From Macrococcus epidermidis (GTDB lineage: Bacteria; Bacillota; Bacilli; Staphylococcales; Staphylococcaceae), in contig NZ_PZJH01000004.1 of assembly GCF_003259695.1 (NCBI RefSeq), positions 62,001 to 126,000 on the forward strand: 64,000 nt of DNA. Reading direction: 5' to 3'. Below, in pieces: positions 29,198 through 38,098 of the stretch. Made by a program: the position numbers and the translations under genes. The notes under the pieces were generated by a model. It was not told the DNA's origin, did not search any database, and saw only the letters and a program-made list of their open reading frames with translations. Position 1 is the first letter of the stretch. Each line of letters starts with the position of its first letter.

Positions 29198-30544
29198 ATG
29201 GACTATATTGTAAAGTTTTCAGAATGGTTATGGGGCTATCCATTGATATCACTTCTATTTTTCACTAGTTTGTTTTTAACTGTTTATCTAGGGTTTATAC
29301 AATTTAGACATTTCCCTTATATCATGAAACAAACTTTTGGAAGTATTAATAAAGAACCAAAAGGTGAAGGAACAATTACGCCTAAACAGGCACTAACATC
29401 AGCGCTGTCTTCTACTGTAGGTGCTGCGAATATCGTAGGCGTACCTACAGCAATTATTATGGGTGGACCTGGTGCGGTATTCTGGATGTTAGTAATTGCA
29501 TTCTTAGCAATGGCACTGAAGTTTAGTGAGAATGTACTAGGGATGCAGTATCGTGAGAAGAATAAAAAAGGTGAATTCGTTGGTGGCCCAACCTACTATA
29601 TGAAGAAAGGATTTAAAAATAAAAAAGTCGGTATGATATTTGCTGTAATATTCGCATTCATGTTGATGATTGAGCTAATTCCAAGTGTAATGGTGCAAGG
29701 GAATTCAGTTGCTGATTCTATACATGATACATTTTCAATTAACCCGTGGATTACAGGAATTATCATGTCGATCGTTACCGGAATTGTCGTGTTTGGTGGT
29801 ATTCAAAGAATCGCTACATTTACGGAGAAACTTGTACCTGTAATGGTAGGACTATATTTATTATTTGGCTTTATCATTATTGTGATGAATATCAGTCATG
29901 TACCAGAGGTAATTTCATTAGTCGTGGAGAAAGCATTTAAACCAGAAGCAGCTGCAGGGGGAGGATTCGGAGCAGCACTAGCTTCAACAGTAAGATGGGG
30001 ATTTGCAAGAGGTGTGTATTCCAATGAAGCAGGATTAGGAACATCACCTATTGCCCATGCTGCAGCAAAGACAGATCATCCGGTAAGACAAGCATTCTGG
30101 AGTATCTCTGAAATTGTAGTGGATACAATCATAATATGTTCAACAACAGCATTTGTTGTATTAGTATCTGATGTATACTTACATAAAGATGCAAAAGCAA
30201 ATCCAGGCGCATTAACAGCACGGGCTTATGAAGATGCATTTGGTGTGTTCGGAAGTTCGTTAATATCAATATCGTTGATTTTCTTTGTGTTATCTACAGT
30301 TATCGTTGTCGTATATTATGGCTCAAGAATGGCAGAGTTCTTGTTTGGAGAACTGATGGGCAACATAATGAAAGCCGTCTATATTATCTCGATAACAATC
30401 GGAGCAGTTGGGTACGGAACAGAACTGTGGAAACTATTAGACCTTGCATTAGCTTTAATCTTGATTCCGAACGTAATCGCAGTATTACTGCTTAGCCCAC
30501 AAGTGAAACGACTGACGAAAGAGTTTTTTGCAGAGTATAAATAG
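29198..30544 (+). CDS. Alanine/glycine:cation symporter (AGCS family)
   Basis: 448-aa sodium:amino-acid symporter with about 11 membrane helices. Diagnostic AGCS segments: FRHFPYIMKQTFG, LTSALSSTVGAANIVGVPTAI, GGPTYYMKKG and RGVYSNEAGLGTSPIAHAAAKTDHPVRQ. It imports alanine or glycine with Na+ (family knowledge). AAGGAGAAG precedes the ATG. Monocistronic. Confidence 0.92.
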   Translation: MDYIVKFSEWLWGYPLISLLFFTSLFLTVYLGFIQFRHFPYIMKQTFGSINKEPKGEGTITPKQALTSALSSTVGAANIVGVPTAIIMGGPGAVFWMLVIAFLAMALKFSENVLGMQYREKNKKGEFVGGPTYYMKKGFKNKKVGMIFAVIFAFMLMIELIPSVMVQGNSVADSIHDTFSINPWITGIIMSIVTGIVVFGGIQRIATFTEKLVPVMVGLYLLFGFIIIVMNISHVPEVISLVVEKAFKPEAAAGGGFGAALASTVRWGFARGVYSNEAGLGTSPIAHAAAKTDHPVRQAFWSISEIVVDTIIICSTTAFVVLVSDVYLHKDAKANPGALTARAYEDAFGVFGSSLISISLIFFVLSTVIVVVYYGSRMAEFLFGELMGNIMKAVYIISITIGAVGYGTELWKLLDLALALILIPNVIAVLLLSPQVKRLTKEFFAEYK

Positions 30545-30550
30545 AACGAT

Positions 30551-30582
30551 TAAACCAGCATTTATGTGCTGGTTTAATTTTT
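30551..30582 (+). terminator. Terminator of the AGCS gene
   Basis: A TAAACCAGCA/TGCTGGTTTA stem followed by ATTTTT. Confidence 0.85.
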
Positions 30583-30668
30583 GAAACTATTGAATTGAAA
30601 TGAATTTAATCATAATAAAATGGTATTATAAGGATATAGTGTATAGGAATTAAAAGGGAGATTGTAAA

Positions 30669-30872
30669 ATGGAATATGTATGGCTAGTAGCTTTTTATCT
30701 TTTGTTGATTTGGATTGCAATTACAATTGGGATTGCGATTAGAAGATTGCTGGATAATATGAAGCAGAGAACAATAAGTAGAATTGAATTAGAAGCACTT
30801 CAGAAGAAAGAACTTGAGAAAAGAATTGAAATATTAGAGCAACAATTGGCGGAGAAAGATAATAAACTTTAA
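30669..30872 (+). CDS. Small membrane protein with coiled coil, 67 aa
   Basis: One N-terminal transmembrane helix (about residues 4-26) is followed by a charged coiled coil (about 35-67; ELEALQKKELEKRIEILEQQ). AAAGGGAG precedes the ATG. No family is recognised; this layout is common in small membrane scaffold or phage-shock-like proteins. A terminator overlaps the stop region. Confidence 0.7.
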   Translation: MEYVWLVAFYLLLIWIAITIGIAIRRLLDNMKQRTISRIELEALQKKELEKRIEILEQQLAEKDNKL

Positions 30873-30896
30873 AAGACCTGAAGAGGTCTTTTTTTG
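30872..30896 (+). terminator. Terminator of the 67-aa gene
   Basis: An AAAGACCT/AGGTCTTT stem with a 4-5 nt loop and TTTTTTT. Confidence 0.85.
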
Positions 30897-31002
30897 TTGA
30901 ATTCCTTTCATAAAAATATCCCATTAAAATTTGAAAAATTCTGAAAACTAGAATACACTAAAAGTGTAATATTGAATTGATTTTTCAAGGGGGATATTTT
31001 TT

Positions 31003-32190
31003 ATGGCTAAGAAAATATTTGAAATTGATTTAACGAAGAAAATGCACGAACAAAAACATCCTGGACATAACAGATGGCATCCAGATATTCCGGCGGCTTT
31101 CTCTGTTGAACCTGGAGAGGTCTTTAAGATGGAATGTTTGGACTGGACGGATGGGCAGATTAAGAACAATGATGATCCATCTGATATTGAAAAGGTTAAT
31201 TTAAAACGTGTGCATGTATTAAGTGGACCAGTACATGTAAATGGTGTAGAGCCAGGGGATTTATTAGTAGTAGATATTTTAGATATCGGAACATTTAGTG
31301 CGCATGAGTGGGGCTTTAACGGTATATTTGCTAAAGAAAATGGTGGTAGTTTCTTAGTAGATCACTATCCGAAAGCAGCAAAGTCAATCTGGGATTTCGA
31401 AGGAATCTATGCGACAAGCAGACACGTACCGAATGTAAAGTTCGCTGGTATCATTCACCCAGGGCTAATGGGTGTGGCACCGAGTCAGGAAATGCTTGAT
31501 GAATGGAACAGACGTGAGAAAGCTTTAGTTGATACGAATCCAAATCGTGTGCCGGCATTAGCAGAATTACCAGATCCCGATTCATGTGTATTAGGAACAT
31601 TGAAAGGTGCAGACTTTGACCGCGTTGCTAAAGAAGGTGCAAGAACTGTACCGCCTCGAGAGAATGGTGGTAACTGTGATATTAAGAACCTTTCTAAAGG
31701 ATCACGCATCTACTTCCCGGTATTTGTAGAAGGGGCTAAATTATCAGTCGGTGACCTGCACTTCTCACAAGGTGATGGTGAAATTACATTCTGTGGTGGA
31801 ATTGAGATTCCAGGATGGATTGAATTAAAGGTGAACGTTATTAAAGGCGGTATGGAGAAATATAAGATTAAGAAGAACCCTGCATTCCAGCCAGGACCAG
31901 TGATGCCACATTACAATGAATATTTAGTATTCGAAGGGATTTCAGTGAATGAATTCTCTGGAGACCAGTTATATCTTGATGCAAATACAGCTTATCGTAA
32001 TGCTTGTTTAAACGCTATTGAGTTCCTGAAGACATGTGGTTATACAGGAGAGCAGGCATATATGTTACTCGGCTCAGCACCAGTTCAAGGTAATATTGGT
32101 GGTATCGTTGATATTCCAAACGCATGTTGTACATTGTCATTACCGAAAGAAATATTCACAAATAATATTATTCCGAAGCTGGATGAATAA
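31003..32190 (+). CDS. fmdA: Formamidase (acetamidase/formamidase family)
   Basis: 395-aa amidase that hydrolyses formamide to formate and ammonia (family knowledge). Conserved stretches: NRWHPDIPAAFSVEPGE, LSGPVHVNGVEPGDLL, PRENGGNCDIKNL and LHFSQGDGEITFCGGIE. The following gene is FmdB, its usual neighbour, overlapping by one base. AAGGGGG precedes the ATG. It sits in a nitrogen-scavenging neighbourhood with the pxp genes. Confidence 0.93.
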   Translation: MAKKIFEIDLTKKMHEQKHPGHNRWHPDIPAAFSVEPGEVFKMECLDWTDGQIKNNDDPSDIEKVNLKRVHVLSGPVHVNGVEPGDLLVVDILDIGTFSAHEWGFNGIFAKENGGSFLVDHYPKAAKSIWDFEGIYATSRHVPNVKFAGIIHPGLMGVAPSQEMLDEWNRREKALVDTNPNRVPALAELPDPDSCVLGTLKGADFDRVAKEGARTVPPRENGGNCDIKNLSKGSRIYFPVFVEGAKLSVGDLHFSQGDGEITFCGGIEIPGWIELKVNVIKGGMEKYKIKKNPAFQPGPVMPHYNEYLVFEGISVNEFSGDQLYLDANTAYRNACLNAIEFLKTCGYTGEQAYMLLGSAPVQGNIGGIVDIPNACCTLSLPKEIFTNNIIPKLDE

Positions 32191-32459
32191 TGCCGAAGTA
32201 TACATTTAATTGTACAACGTGTGGAGAATATGAAGTATGGAAGACGATGAGCAGTAATTTGCAGAAAGATACTTGCCCGACATGTGAAGAAATAACGCAT
32301 AGAGTGTTCAAAAGTTTTAGAACGAATCAGATGGATCCGAAATTATATAAAAGGATTAATAGCGGTATGACACCAAAAGTCGTTAAACGTGAAAATTTAC
32401 CTAAGAGTAATGTGAAACAACTGAATAGAAATCCGAATCCAATGTCATGGACGGTTTAA
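32190..32459 (+). CDS. fmdB: FmdB-family zinc ribbon protein
   Basis: 89-aa protein. The N-terminal four-cysteine ribbon (CTTCGEYEVWK...CPTCEE) is typical of FmdB/regulatory zinc-ribbon proteins, and the C-terminus is basic. In Methylophilus FmdB is proposed to regulate formamidase expression; here that is inferred from position only. Translation is coupled to fmdA through TAATG. Confidence 0.85.
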   Translation: MPKYTFNCTTCGEYEVWKTMSSNLQKDTCPTCEEITHRVFKSFRTNQMDPKLYKRINSGMTPKVVKRENLPKSNVKQLNRNPNPMSWTV

Positions 32460-32466
32460 AAAATTA

Positions 32467-32505
32467 GCCATAAGCATAGTGTATTGACTATGCTTATGGC
32501 ATTTT
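32467..32505. terminator. Bidirectional terminator, fmdB / DUF1445 gene
   Basis: A perfect 14-bp stem (GCCATAAGCATAGT and complement) with a 6-nt loop between convergent genes, and a T-rich tail on both strands. Confidence 0.88.
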
Positions 32506-32507
32506 CT

Positions 32508-33293
32508 TTAATACAATAATTCACTTTCCTTAATATCTGTGATAAACATGTAACCAGGCGCATGTGTAATCATCAGTTCAGGTTTAACATTTAAACACAC
32601 AGATTGAGGTGTAACACCACAACCCCAGAACACAGGAACCTCACCGTCGCGAATTTCAACAGCTTCTCCAAAGTCAGGTTTACTTATATCCTTAATACCA
32701 ATAGCAGAAGGATCGCCGATATGAATAGGAGCACCATGTGCACCTTTGAAGTGTGTTGTAATCTCAGTTGCACGAATCGCCTGAGCCATCGACATAGGAC
32801 GCATACTAACAGTAGTAGGACCGTGGAAGACACCACTTTGCTCAGTAGGAATATTCGTAATATACATCGGTACATTATGACCTTCTTCAATATGACGAAC
32901 AGGAATATCAGCATCTAGTAATGCATGCTCAAACGTAAAGCTACAACCAATAATAAAAGCCACCATATCCTTACCATATAAATCTTTAATATCATGACGC
33001 GTTTCTACATGGACACCGTCACGGTAAACATAATATTCACCAACATCCGTACGAATATCGGCATTAGGACCGTATTTAGGGAAGGAATGTTCGCCAATTT
33101 CAGTGATGTCGAGAAGCGGACATGACTTCGGATTACGGTAGCAGAATTTGAGGAAATCATACGCATAACGTTCAGGTAAGATCACAACATTCGCCTGGAT
33201 GTAGCCCTTAGCCATGCCTGACGTATGCTGGATGAGTTTGTTATCGCGAATCAAAGCGCGTATTTCAGATGGAAGAGCAGATTGTAAATTCAT
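32508..33293 (-). CDS. DUF1445 putative hydro-lyase (YcsI / D-glutamate cyclase-like)
   Basis: 261-aa protein of the DUF1445 family; a mammalian member, DGLUCY, converts D-glutamate to 5-oxo-D-proline. Conserved segments: HTSGMAKGYIQANVVILPERYAYDF (start portion), IGCSFTFEHALLDADIPVRHIE, VSMRPM and FWGCGVTPQ. Members often accompany ycsG and pxp genes, as here 6 kb away. The start at 33293 is fixed by AAAGGAGTG; the frame is open further upstream. Confidence 0.82.
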   Translation of the reverse strand: MNLQSALPSEIRALIRDNKLIQHTSGMAKGYIQANVVILPERYAYDFLKFCYRNPKSCPLLDITEIGEHSFPKYGPNADIRTDVGEYYVYRDGVHVETRHDIKDLYGKDMVAFIIGCSFTFEHALLDADIPVRHIEEGHNVPMYITNIPTEQSGVFHGPTTVSMRPMSMAQAIRATEITTHFKGAHGAPIHIGDPSAIGIKDISKPDFGEAVEIRDGEVPVFWGCGVTPQSVCLNVKPELMITHAPGYMFITDIKESELLY

Positions 33294-33587
33294 AGTAGCA
33301 CTCCTTTTTGGATGGTTTATAATTAGTGTATATAAAACATATAGAATTTTCAAAATTATTTTTAAATTTTTATGAAGATATTTTGTTTTGCTTTATTTTA
33401 CAAGAAAGTACGTGTTGCATTAACTAAGCTGTGATTTTAATGTAAAATGATTATAAATAAAACTTAAATAAATACAGAATAGGATGTTTAAATTTGAAAT
33501 TTGATGACTTGAAATATGATAGGTTGATTACTTTTATTGAAAAATTAGTTTAACCATTTACATTAATAATCAAAATTGATAATATAT

Positions 33588-33612
33588 ATTGATAAAAGTA
33601 CTTTTTATCAAT
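33588..33612 (+). promoter_or_regulatory. Palindrome abutting the methylase ribosome-binding site
   Basis: 10-bp arms ATTGATAAAA and TTTTATCAAT flank the centre GTACT, and GGAGG follows directly. It could be an operator for the first methylase, whose N-terminus looks like a DNA-binding domain, or an RNA hairpin that masks the ribosome-binding site. The preceding 270 bp (33294-33563) hold no gene that I can support. Confidence 0.5.
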
Positions 33613-33623
33613 GGAGGTTAAAT

Positions 33624-34919
33624 ATGAGTAGAGGCGGTACTAGACCTGGAGCAGGAAGGAATCCTATCAAAGGCAAGGAAATTAAAATAAAAATTCCTGA
33701 TGAAATCTTTGAACAGTTAGAAATGAATTTTACTGGAAAAAGTGATCAAGAAAGAATAAGAGAATGCTTAGAGTTTGGGATAAATCAAAAAATTGTTAAT
33801 AACAAAGACTTATATATTAGTAGTCAGTATAATGTTATAGATTTATTTTCTGGAGCAGGTGGATTGTCTAGAGGTTTTATGGATGCTGGTTTTAATGTGA
33901 TTTTAGGCATTGATTTTGATGATGCGGCACTGAAAACTTTCAAAGAAAATCATGGTAATGCAGATGCAATGAAGTTAGATTTATTCAACCATGAGAATAT
34001 TAAAGTTATACAAAATTATGTTGACAAAAAAAAGATTAAATTAGATGTTTTAGTTGGCGGTCCACCTTGTCAAGGTTTTTCACTTGCTGGTAAAAGAGAA
34101 GAGTTTGATGAAAGAAATGTACTATATAGTGCCATGGTAAAAACTGCTGAAATATTAAAGCCGAAAGTTATTGTTTTAGAAAATGTACCTGGTATGTTGA
34201 CATTATACAATGGTGCAGGAGCAAAACGCGTAATAGAAGATTTTAGTAAGATAGGGTATAAAGTAGCAAAGCCACAAATTTTATATGCACCTGATTATGG
34301 CGTTCCGCAAATTAGAAAAAGAGTTTTCTTTGTAATGATTCATAATAGTATAATGAATTCCGAATTTAAATATCCAGAACCATTATTAAATGAAGATCAA
34401 TATATAAATTGCGAGGATGCGATAGGAGATTTACCCTCATTAAATAATGTTAAAGATTATTCATTAGGACAAGAATTTAAATATTTAAATGCACCAATAA
34501 CGCAATATCAAAAACAGATGAGATCAAAATCCGATAAAATAGTTAATCATATACCTACAAATCATACTGAGGATACAATAAAATTAATATCATTGATTCC
34601 GGAAGGTAAAAATTATAAAGCTTTACCTGAAGATATTCTATTAAAAAGGAATTTTAAATATAATGAAGCATTAACAAGATATCACAGTAAAAAACCTTCT
34701 AGGACTATTGATACTGGACATAGAACACATTTTCATTATAGATGGAATAGAATTCCTACTGTTAGGGAAAATGCGAGACTGCAATCATTTCCTGATGATT
34801 TTATTTTTTTTGGTAATAAACAAGAGCAATATAGACAAGTGGGTAATGCAGTTCCCCCATTATTGGGAAAAGCAATCGCAACTAAAGTGAGAGAGGTATT
34901 AGAAAATGAAAAAATATAA
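33624..34919 (+). CDS. DNA cytosine-5 methyltransferase M1 (LlaJI type)
   Basis: 431-aa C5 methylase. An N-terminal extension (about 1-60; GGTRPGAGR, then KIKIPDEIFEQLE and a helix) resembles a ribbon-helix-helix domain. Catalytic motifs follow: I VIDLFSGAGG (71-80), IV GGPPCQGFS with Cys149, VI ENVPGM, VIII RKRVFFV, IX ARLQSFPDDF and X VGNAVPP. It protects host DNA from the cognate nuclease. ATG 33624 has GGAGG in front; an upstream in-frame start is less likely. It overlaps the second methylase by 14 bp. Confidence 0.92.
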   Translation: MSRGGTRPGAGRNPIKGKEIKIKIPDEIFEQLEMNFTGKSDQERIRECLEFGINQKIVNNKDLYISSQYNVIDLFSGAGGLSRGFMDAGFNVILGIDFDDAALKTFKENHGNADAMKLDLFNHENIKVIQNYVDKKKIKLDVLVGGPPCQGFSLAGKREEFDERNVLYSAMVKTAEILKPKVIVLENVPGMLTLYNGAGAKRVIEDFSKIGYKVAKPQILYAPDYGVPQIRKRVFFVMIHNSIMNSEFKYPEPLLNEDQYINCEDAIGDLPSLNNVKDYSLGQEFKYLNAPITQYQKQMRSKSDKIVNHIPTNHTEDTIKLISLIPEGKNYKALPEDILLKRNFKYNEALTRYHSKKPSRTIDTGHRTHFHYRWNRIPTVRENARLQSFPDDFIFFGNKQEQYRQVGNAVPPLLGKAIATKVREVLENEKI

Positions 34920-36147
34920 TGTGATTGATTTATTCTCAGGAGCGGGGGGGTTATTGGAGGGATTTTTACAATCTGGATATTATCATCCTTTAGCTTCTGT
35001 TGAATGGGAGAAAGCTCCAATTGAAACTTTGAGACATAGATTAAAAACAAAATGGAATATAACAGACGCTGATCAGAGTGCTATTTGGTTTGATATGCAA
35101 AGAACTGATGAGTTATTTAGAGGATTTGATGATGAAAAGTATGGATATTCGTTTGGTTTAGATTTTTTTGCTGGTAATAACACTGATTTAATTATCGGAG
35201 GGCCACCTTGCCAAGCTTATTCTCAAGCAGGTAGAACAAAAGATAAAAATGGTATGAGAAATGATTATAGAAATTTTTTGTTTGAATATTATTTGAAAGC
35301 TGTCGAAAGATATCAGCCGGAATTATTTGTATTTGAAAATGTACCTGGGATGCTTTCAGCTATGCCGGACGGAACACCAATTGTTGATCTGATAAGAAGT
35401 GATGTCAATTCAATTGGATATGAAATAGTCGAAGATATAAAATACCACGCTTTAATAAATATGAGTGAATATGGTGTACCACAGAATAGAAAACGTGTAA
35501 TTTTAGTAGGAATGAGAAAGGGAAATAAAACTAAGGAAGAAATTCAGCATAGACTAATGAATTTTTATGATAATATTCTTCCGAAATATAAAAGTGAGAA
35601 AATAAAAACTGTATTTGATGCAATAAGTGATTTACCTCCATCATATCCTTTAATTAATGAAGTTATAGTTAAAGGAGTAGGTAAACAATCTCATTCTTTA
35701 CCTGAAAATATAGAAATTGATTGGGGACACATAACTAGATTTCAAAATAAACGTGATATTGATATATTTGGAATTTTAGCAGAAGATATTGCATCTGGAA
35801 AAAATGAATTGCAAAATGCGAATTCTTTAAATGAGATTTATAATAAAGCTACTGGTGGAAATTCTAAAGTTCATAAGTATCATGTCCTACGAAAAGATAT
35901 GCCTAGTACAACTATAACAGCACATCTTCATAAAGATGGATTAAGATTTATACATTACGATCCAAAACAGAAAAGAACGATTACAGTTAGAGAAGCAGCA
36001 AGATTGCAATCTTTTCCTGATGACTTTGAATTTTTATCAACTCGAGGCAATCAATATAAAATGATTGGTAATGCAGTACCTCCTGAGTTTTCAAGGAGAT
36101 TAGCATTAGCTATAAATGATTTATTAATTTATATGAATAAGGAGTAA
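34906..36147 (+). CDS. DNA cytosine-5 methyltransferase M2 (LlaJI type)
   Basis: 413-aa second C5 methylase with motif I VIDLFSGAGGLLEGF, motif IV GGPPCQAYSQAGR (Cys102), ENVPGMLSA, RKRVILVGM, ARLQSFPDDFEF and MIGNAVPP. Two C5 methylases in one system usually mean an asymmetric target, one enzyme per strand. The known LlaJI system (GACGC) has this layout; the target here is not deducible from sequence. Coupled to M1. Confidence 0.92.
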   Translation: MKKYNVIDLFSGAGGLLEGFLQSGYYHPLASVEWEKAPIETLRHRLKTKWNITDADQSAIWFDMQRTDELFRGFDDEKYGYSFGLDFFAGNNTDLIIGGPPCQAYSQAGRTKDKNGMRNDYRNFLFEYYLKAVERYQPELFVFENVPGMLSAMPDGTPIVDLIRSDVNSIGYEIVEDIKYHALINMSEYGVPQNRKRVILVGMRKGNKTKEEIQHRLMNFYDNILPKYKSEKIKTVFDAISDLPPSYPLINEVIVKGVGKQSHSLPENIEIDWGHITRFQNKRDIDIFGILAEDIASGKNELQNANSLNEIYNKATGGNSKVHKYHVLRKDMPSTTITAHLHKDGLRFIHYDPKQKRTITVREAARLQSFPDDFEFLSTRGNQYKMIGNAVPPEFSRRLALAINDLLIYMNKE

Positions 36148-36151
36148 TTTT

Positions 36152-38098
36152 ATGGCAATCGTAGATAAAGATAGACAAAGATTTGATGAAGTCACAAAAA
36201 AGGACAGAATAGGGTTAATTAATGCATTAATTCATGCATCATATAAAATCGAAGATTATAAATATAAGTTATTAGGCATAAATAGAAATTTATCTAATGC
36301 AGAAAAAATTGTTGTTAGATTGATTCCATTACTCGAGATATATAAAAGAGAAGGAAGATTTAGCAGTTTTGGTGAAAATTTAGAAGAAGCAGTTTCAAAC
36401 CTTTCTACTGATTCAATTGATGAGGAGACATTAAAAAAATACTTAAAAAAATTTGATTCATTACGAACACCTGGTAATGAGATGGGAATTTGGATTGATA
36501 AAGCTTATACACTTTCAAATATGGCAAATGAAGTAGCAGAAGGGACATTGAGTATAAGGAATTATATTTCAATTGTTTTTATTAATTTATTTAGTTATTT
36601 TTATATTGACGGAGAGCTAAAATATAAAAATATTTTGTATGAAATATTAACTTATTTTAAAGTGTACGGAAAAGATAAATCTTACAGTAAAGAAACTTTG
36701 ATAGATATATTACACTTTGAAAATGAAAAAGACAATATTAAGAAAAATAATCAAAAAAATATACTATTTGACTATCTAATTTCTACTGAATTTTTTATTA
36801 AGAGTGAGCAAAATAATGAGAAATTTTTATTAAGCGAATTTGCTCAGAACTATCTAGACGATTTAATTGAACTTTGTAACTTAAAATATAAATTTCACGA
36901 ATTTGAAGATGTTAAGCAGCTATTAAATAGAAATACCAATAGTTTAGCATATGCAAAATATTTATCTGAAAACAAAAATAAATTTTTAATGTTAAAAGCC
37001 AAATATTTCTTAGAAAAAAACAAATTATATAATAACAATGAAAAAGTTACAGATTCAAACATAATTTCAGAAAACAAACTATTTTACGGTGCTCCTGGTA
37101 CTGGTAAGTCCTTTAATATTCAAAAATTTATTAGAAAAAATGGGCTGCAAGATTATAAGAATAAATTAGAACACCCAAATGTTTTTAGAACTACATTACA
37201 TCCAGAATCATCATATCATGATTTTGTAGGTCAAATAATGCCTGTAGTGACTAAAGATAATGATGGCAAAGATTTAATAAAATATGATTTTAAGCCACAA
37301 GTTTTTACTTTAGCACTTGAAAGAGCTCTTGAGAAAAGAGATGAACCTGTCTTTTTAATACTAGAAGAAATGAGTCGCGCAAATGTTGCAGCAGTTTTTG
37401 GAGATATATTTCAGTTACTTGATAGAGATGAAGATGGTAGAAGTGAATATTTAATTGATAATGAATTAATTCAAAAGTATTTAAATGAGCAATTCTCAAG
37501 GAAGAATATAGGTTTATCCTTATCGAAAATTTATATTCCGCATAATCTATTCATTATAGGTACAGTTAATACTAGTGATCAAAACGTATTTGTAATGGAT
37601 ACAGCATTTAAAAGAAGATTTGAATTTGAATATTTAGATGCAAATTATGCAGCACTAGACGAAGCTGGTAAACCATTAAATAACTTTGTATTTAACATTG
37701 GAAAGATGAATTTTTCATGGATTAATTTTATCCATAATCTAAATGAATTTATTGTAGATGATTTAAATGGTTTAGGCTTAACAGAAGATAAGCAATTAGG
37801 CCAATTCTTTATTAAATTTAAATTGGATGACAATGAATTAACTGAACAATCAATAGTTACAAATATAGAAAATCAAGATAATTATTCTGTTAACTACGAT
37901 AAATTAAAAGGCAAATTATTGCAATATTTGTGGAATGACGTTCGTGGCGCGTCTTATTCTGAGAAATCATTATTTGATAGTAATATTAAGAGTTTTGGAG
38001 AACTTTATAAAAAGTTTGAAGAAAAAGAACAAGTATTTTCTAAGGAATTTTTAGAAAAATTTGTTAAAGAAGAGTCATATAATGAAATACAAAACTAA
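36152..38098 (+). CDS. McrB-like AAA+ restriction subunit (R1.LlaJI-like)
   Basis: 648-aa protein. The N-terminal ~300 residues are helical and probably bind DNA. The AAA+ motor has Walker A GAPGTGKS (313-320), the Walker B region FLILEEMSRAN (Glu405-406) and the McrB-type sensor NTSD at 473-476, followed by AFKRRFEFEYL. Such GTP/ATP-driven motors work with a McrC-type nuclease to cut unmodified (LlaJI) or modified (McrBC) DNA. Four bases after M2; the end overlaps the next gene by 17 bp. Confidence 0.88.
   Translation: MAIVDKDRQRFDEVTKKDRIGLINALIHASYKIEDYKYKLLGINRNLSNAEKIVVRLIPLLEIYKREGRFSSFGENLEEAVSNLSTDSIDEETLKKYLKKFDSLRTPGNEMGIWIDKAYTLSNMANEVAEGTLSIRNYISIVFINLFSYFYIDGELKYKNILYEILTYFKVYGKDKSYSKETLIDILHFENEKDNIKKNNQKNILFDYLISTEFFIKSEQNNEKFLLSEFAQNYLDDLIELCNLKYKFHEFEDVKQLLNRNTNSLAYAKYLSENKNKFLMLKAKYFLEKNKLYNNNEKVTDSNIISENKLFYGAPGTGKSFNIQKFIRKNGLQDYKNKLEHPNVFRTTLHPESSYHDFVGQIMPVVTKDNDGKDLIKYDFKPQVFTLALERALEKRDEPVFLILEEMSRANVAAVFGDIFQLLDRDEDGRSEYLIDNELIQKYLNEQFSRKNIGLSLSKIYIPHNLFIIGTVNTSDQNVFVMDTAFKRRFEFEYLDANYAALDEAGKPLNNFVFNIGKMNFSWINFIHNLNEFIVDDLNGLGLTEDKQLGQFFIKFKLDDNELTEQSIVTNIENQDNYSVNYDKLKGKLLQYLWNDVRGASYSEKSLFDSNIKSFGELYKKFEEKEQVFSKEFLEKFVKEESYNEIQN

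Noticed and set aside
33376-33560. LlaJI-type GACGC sites in the methylase promoter as regulatory targets
   Set aside because: I found no GACGC or GCGTC in this upstream stretch, so the LlaJI site-methylation control model is not supported here.
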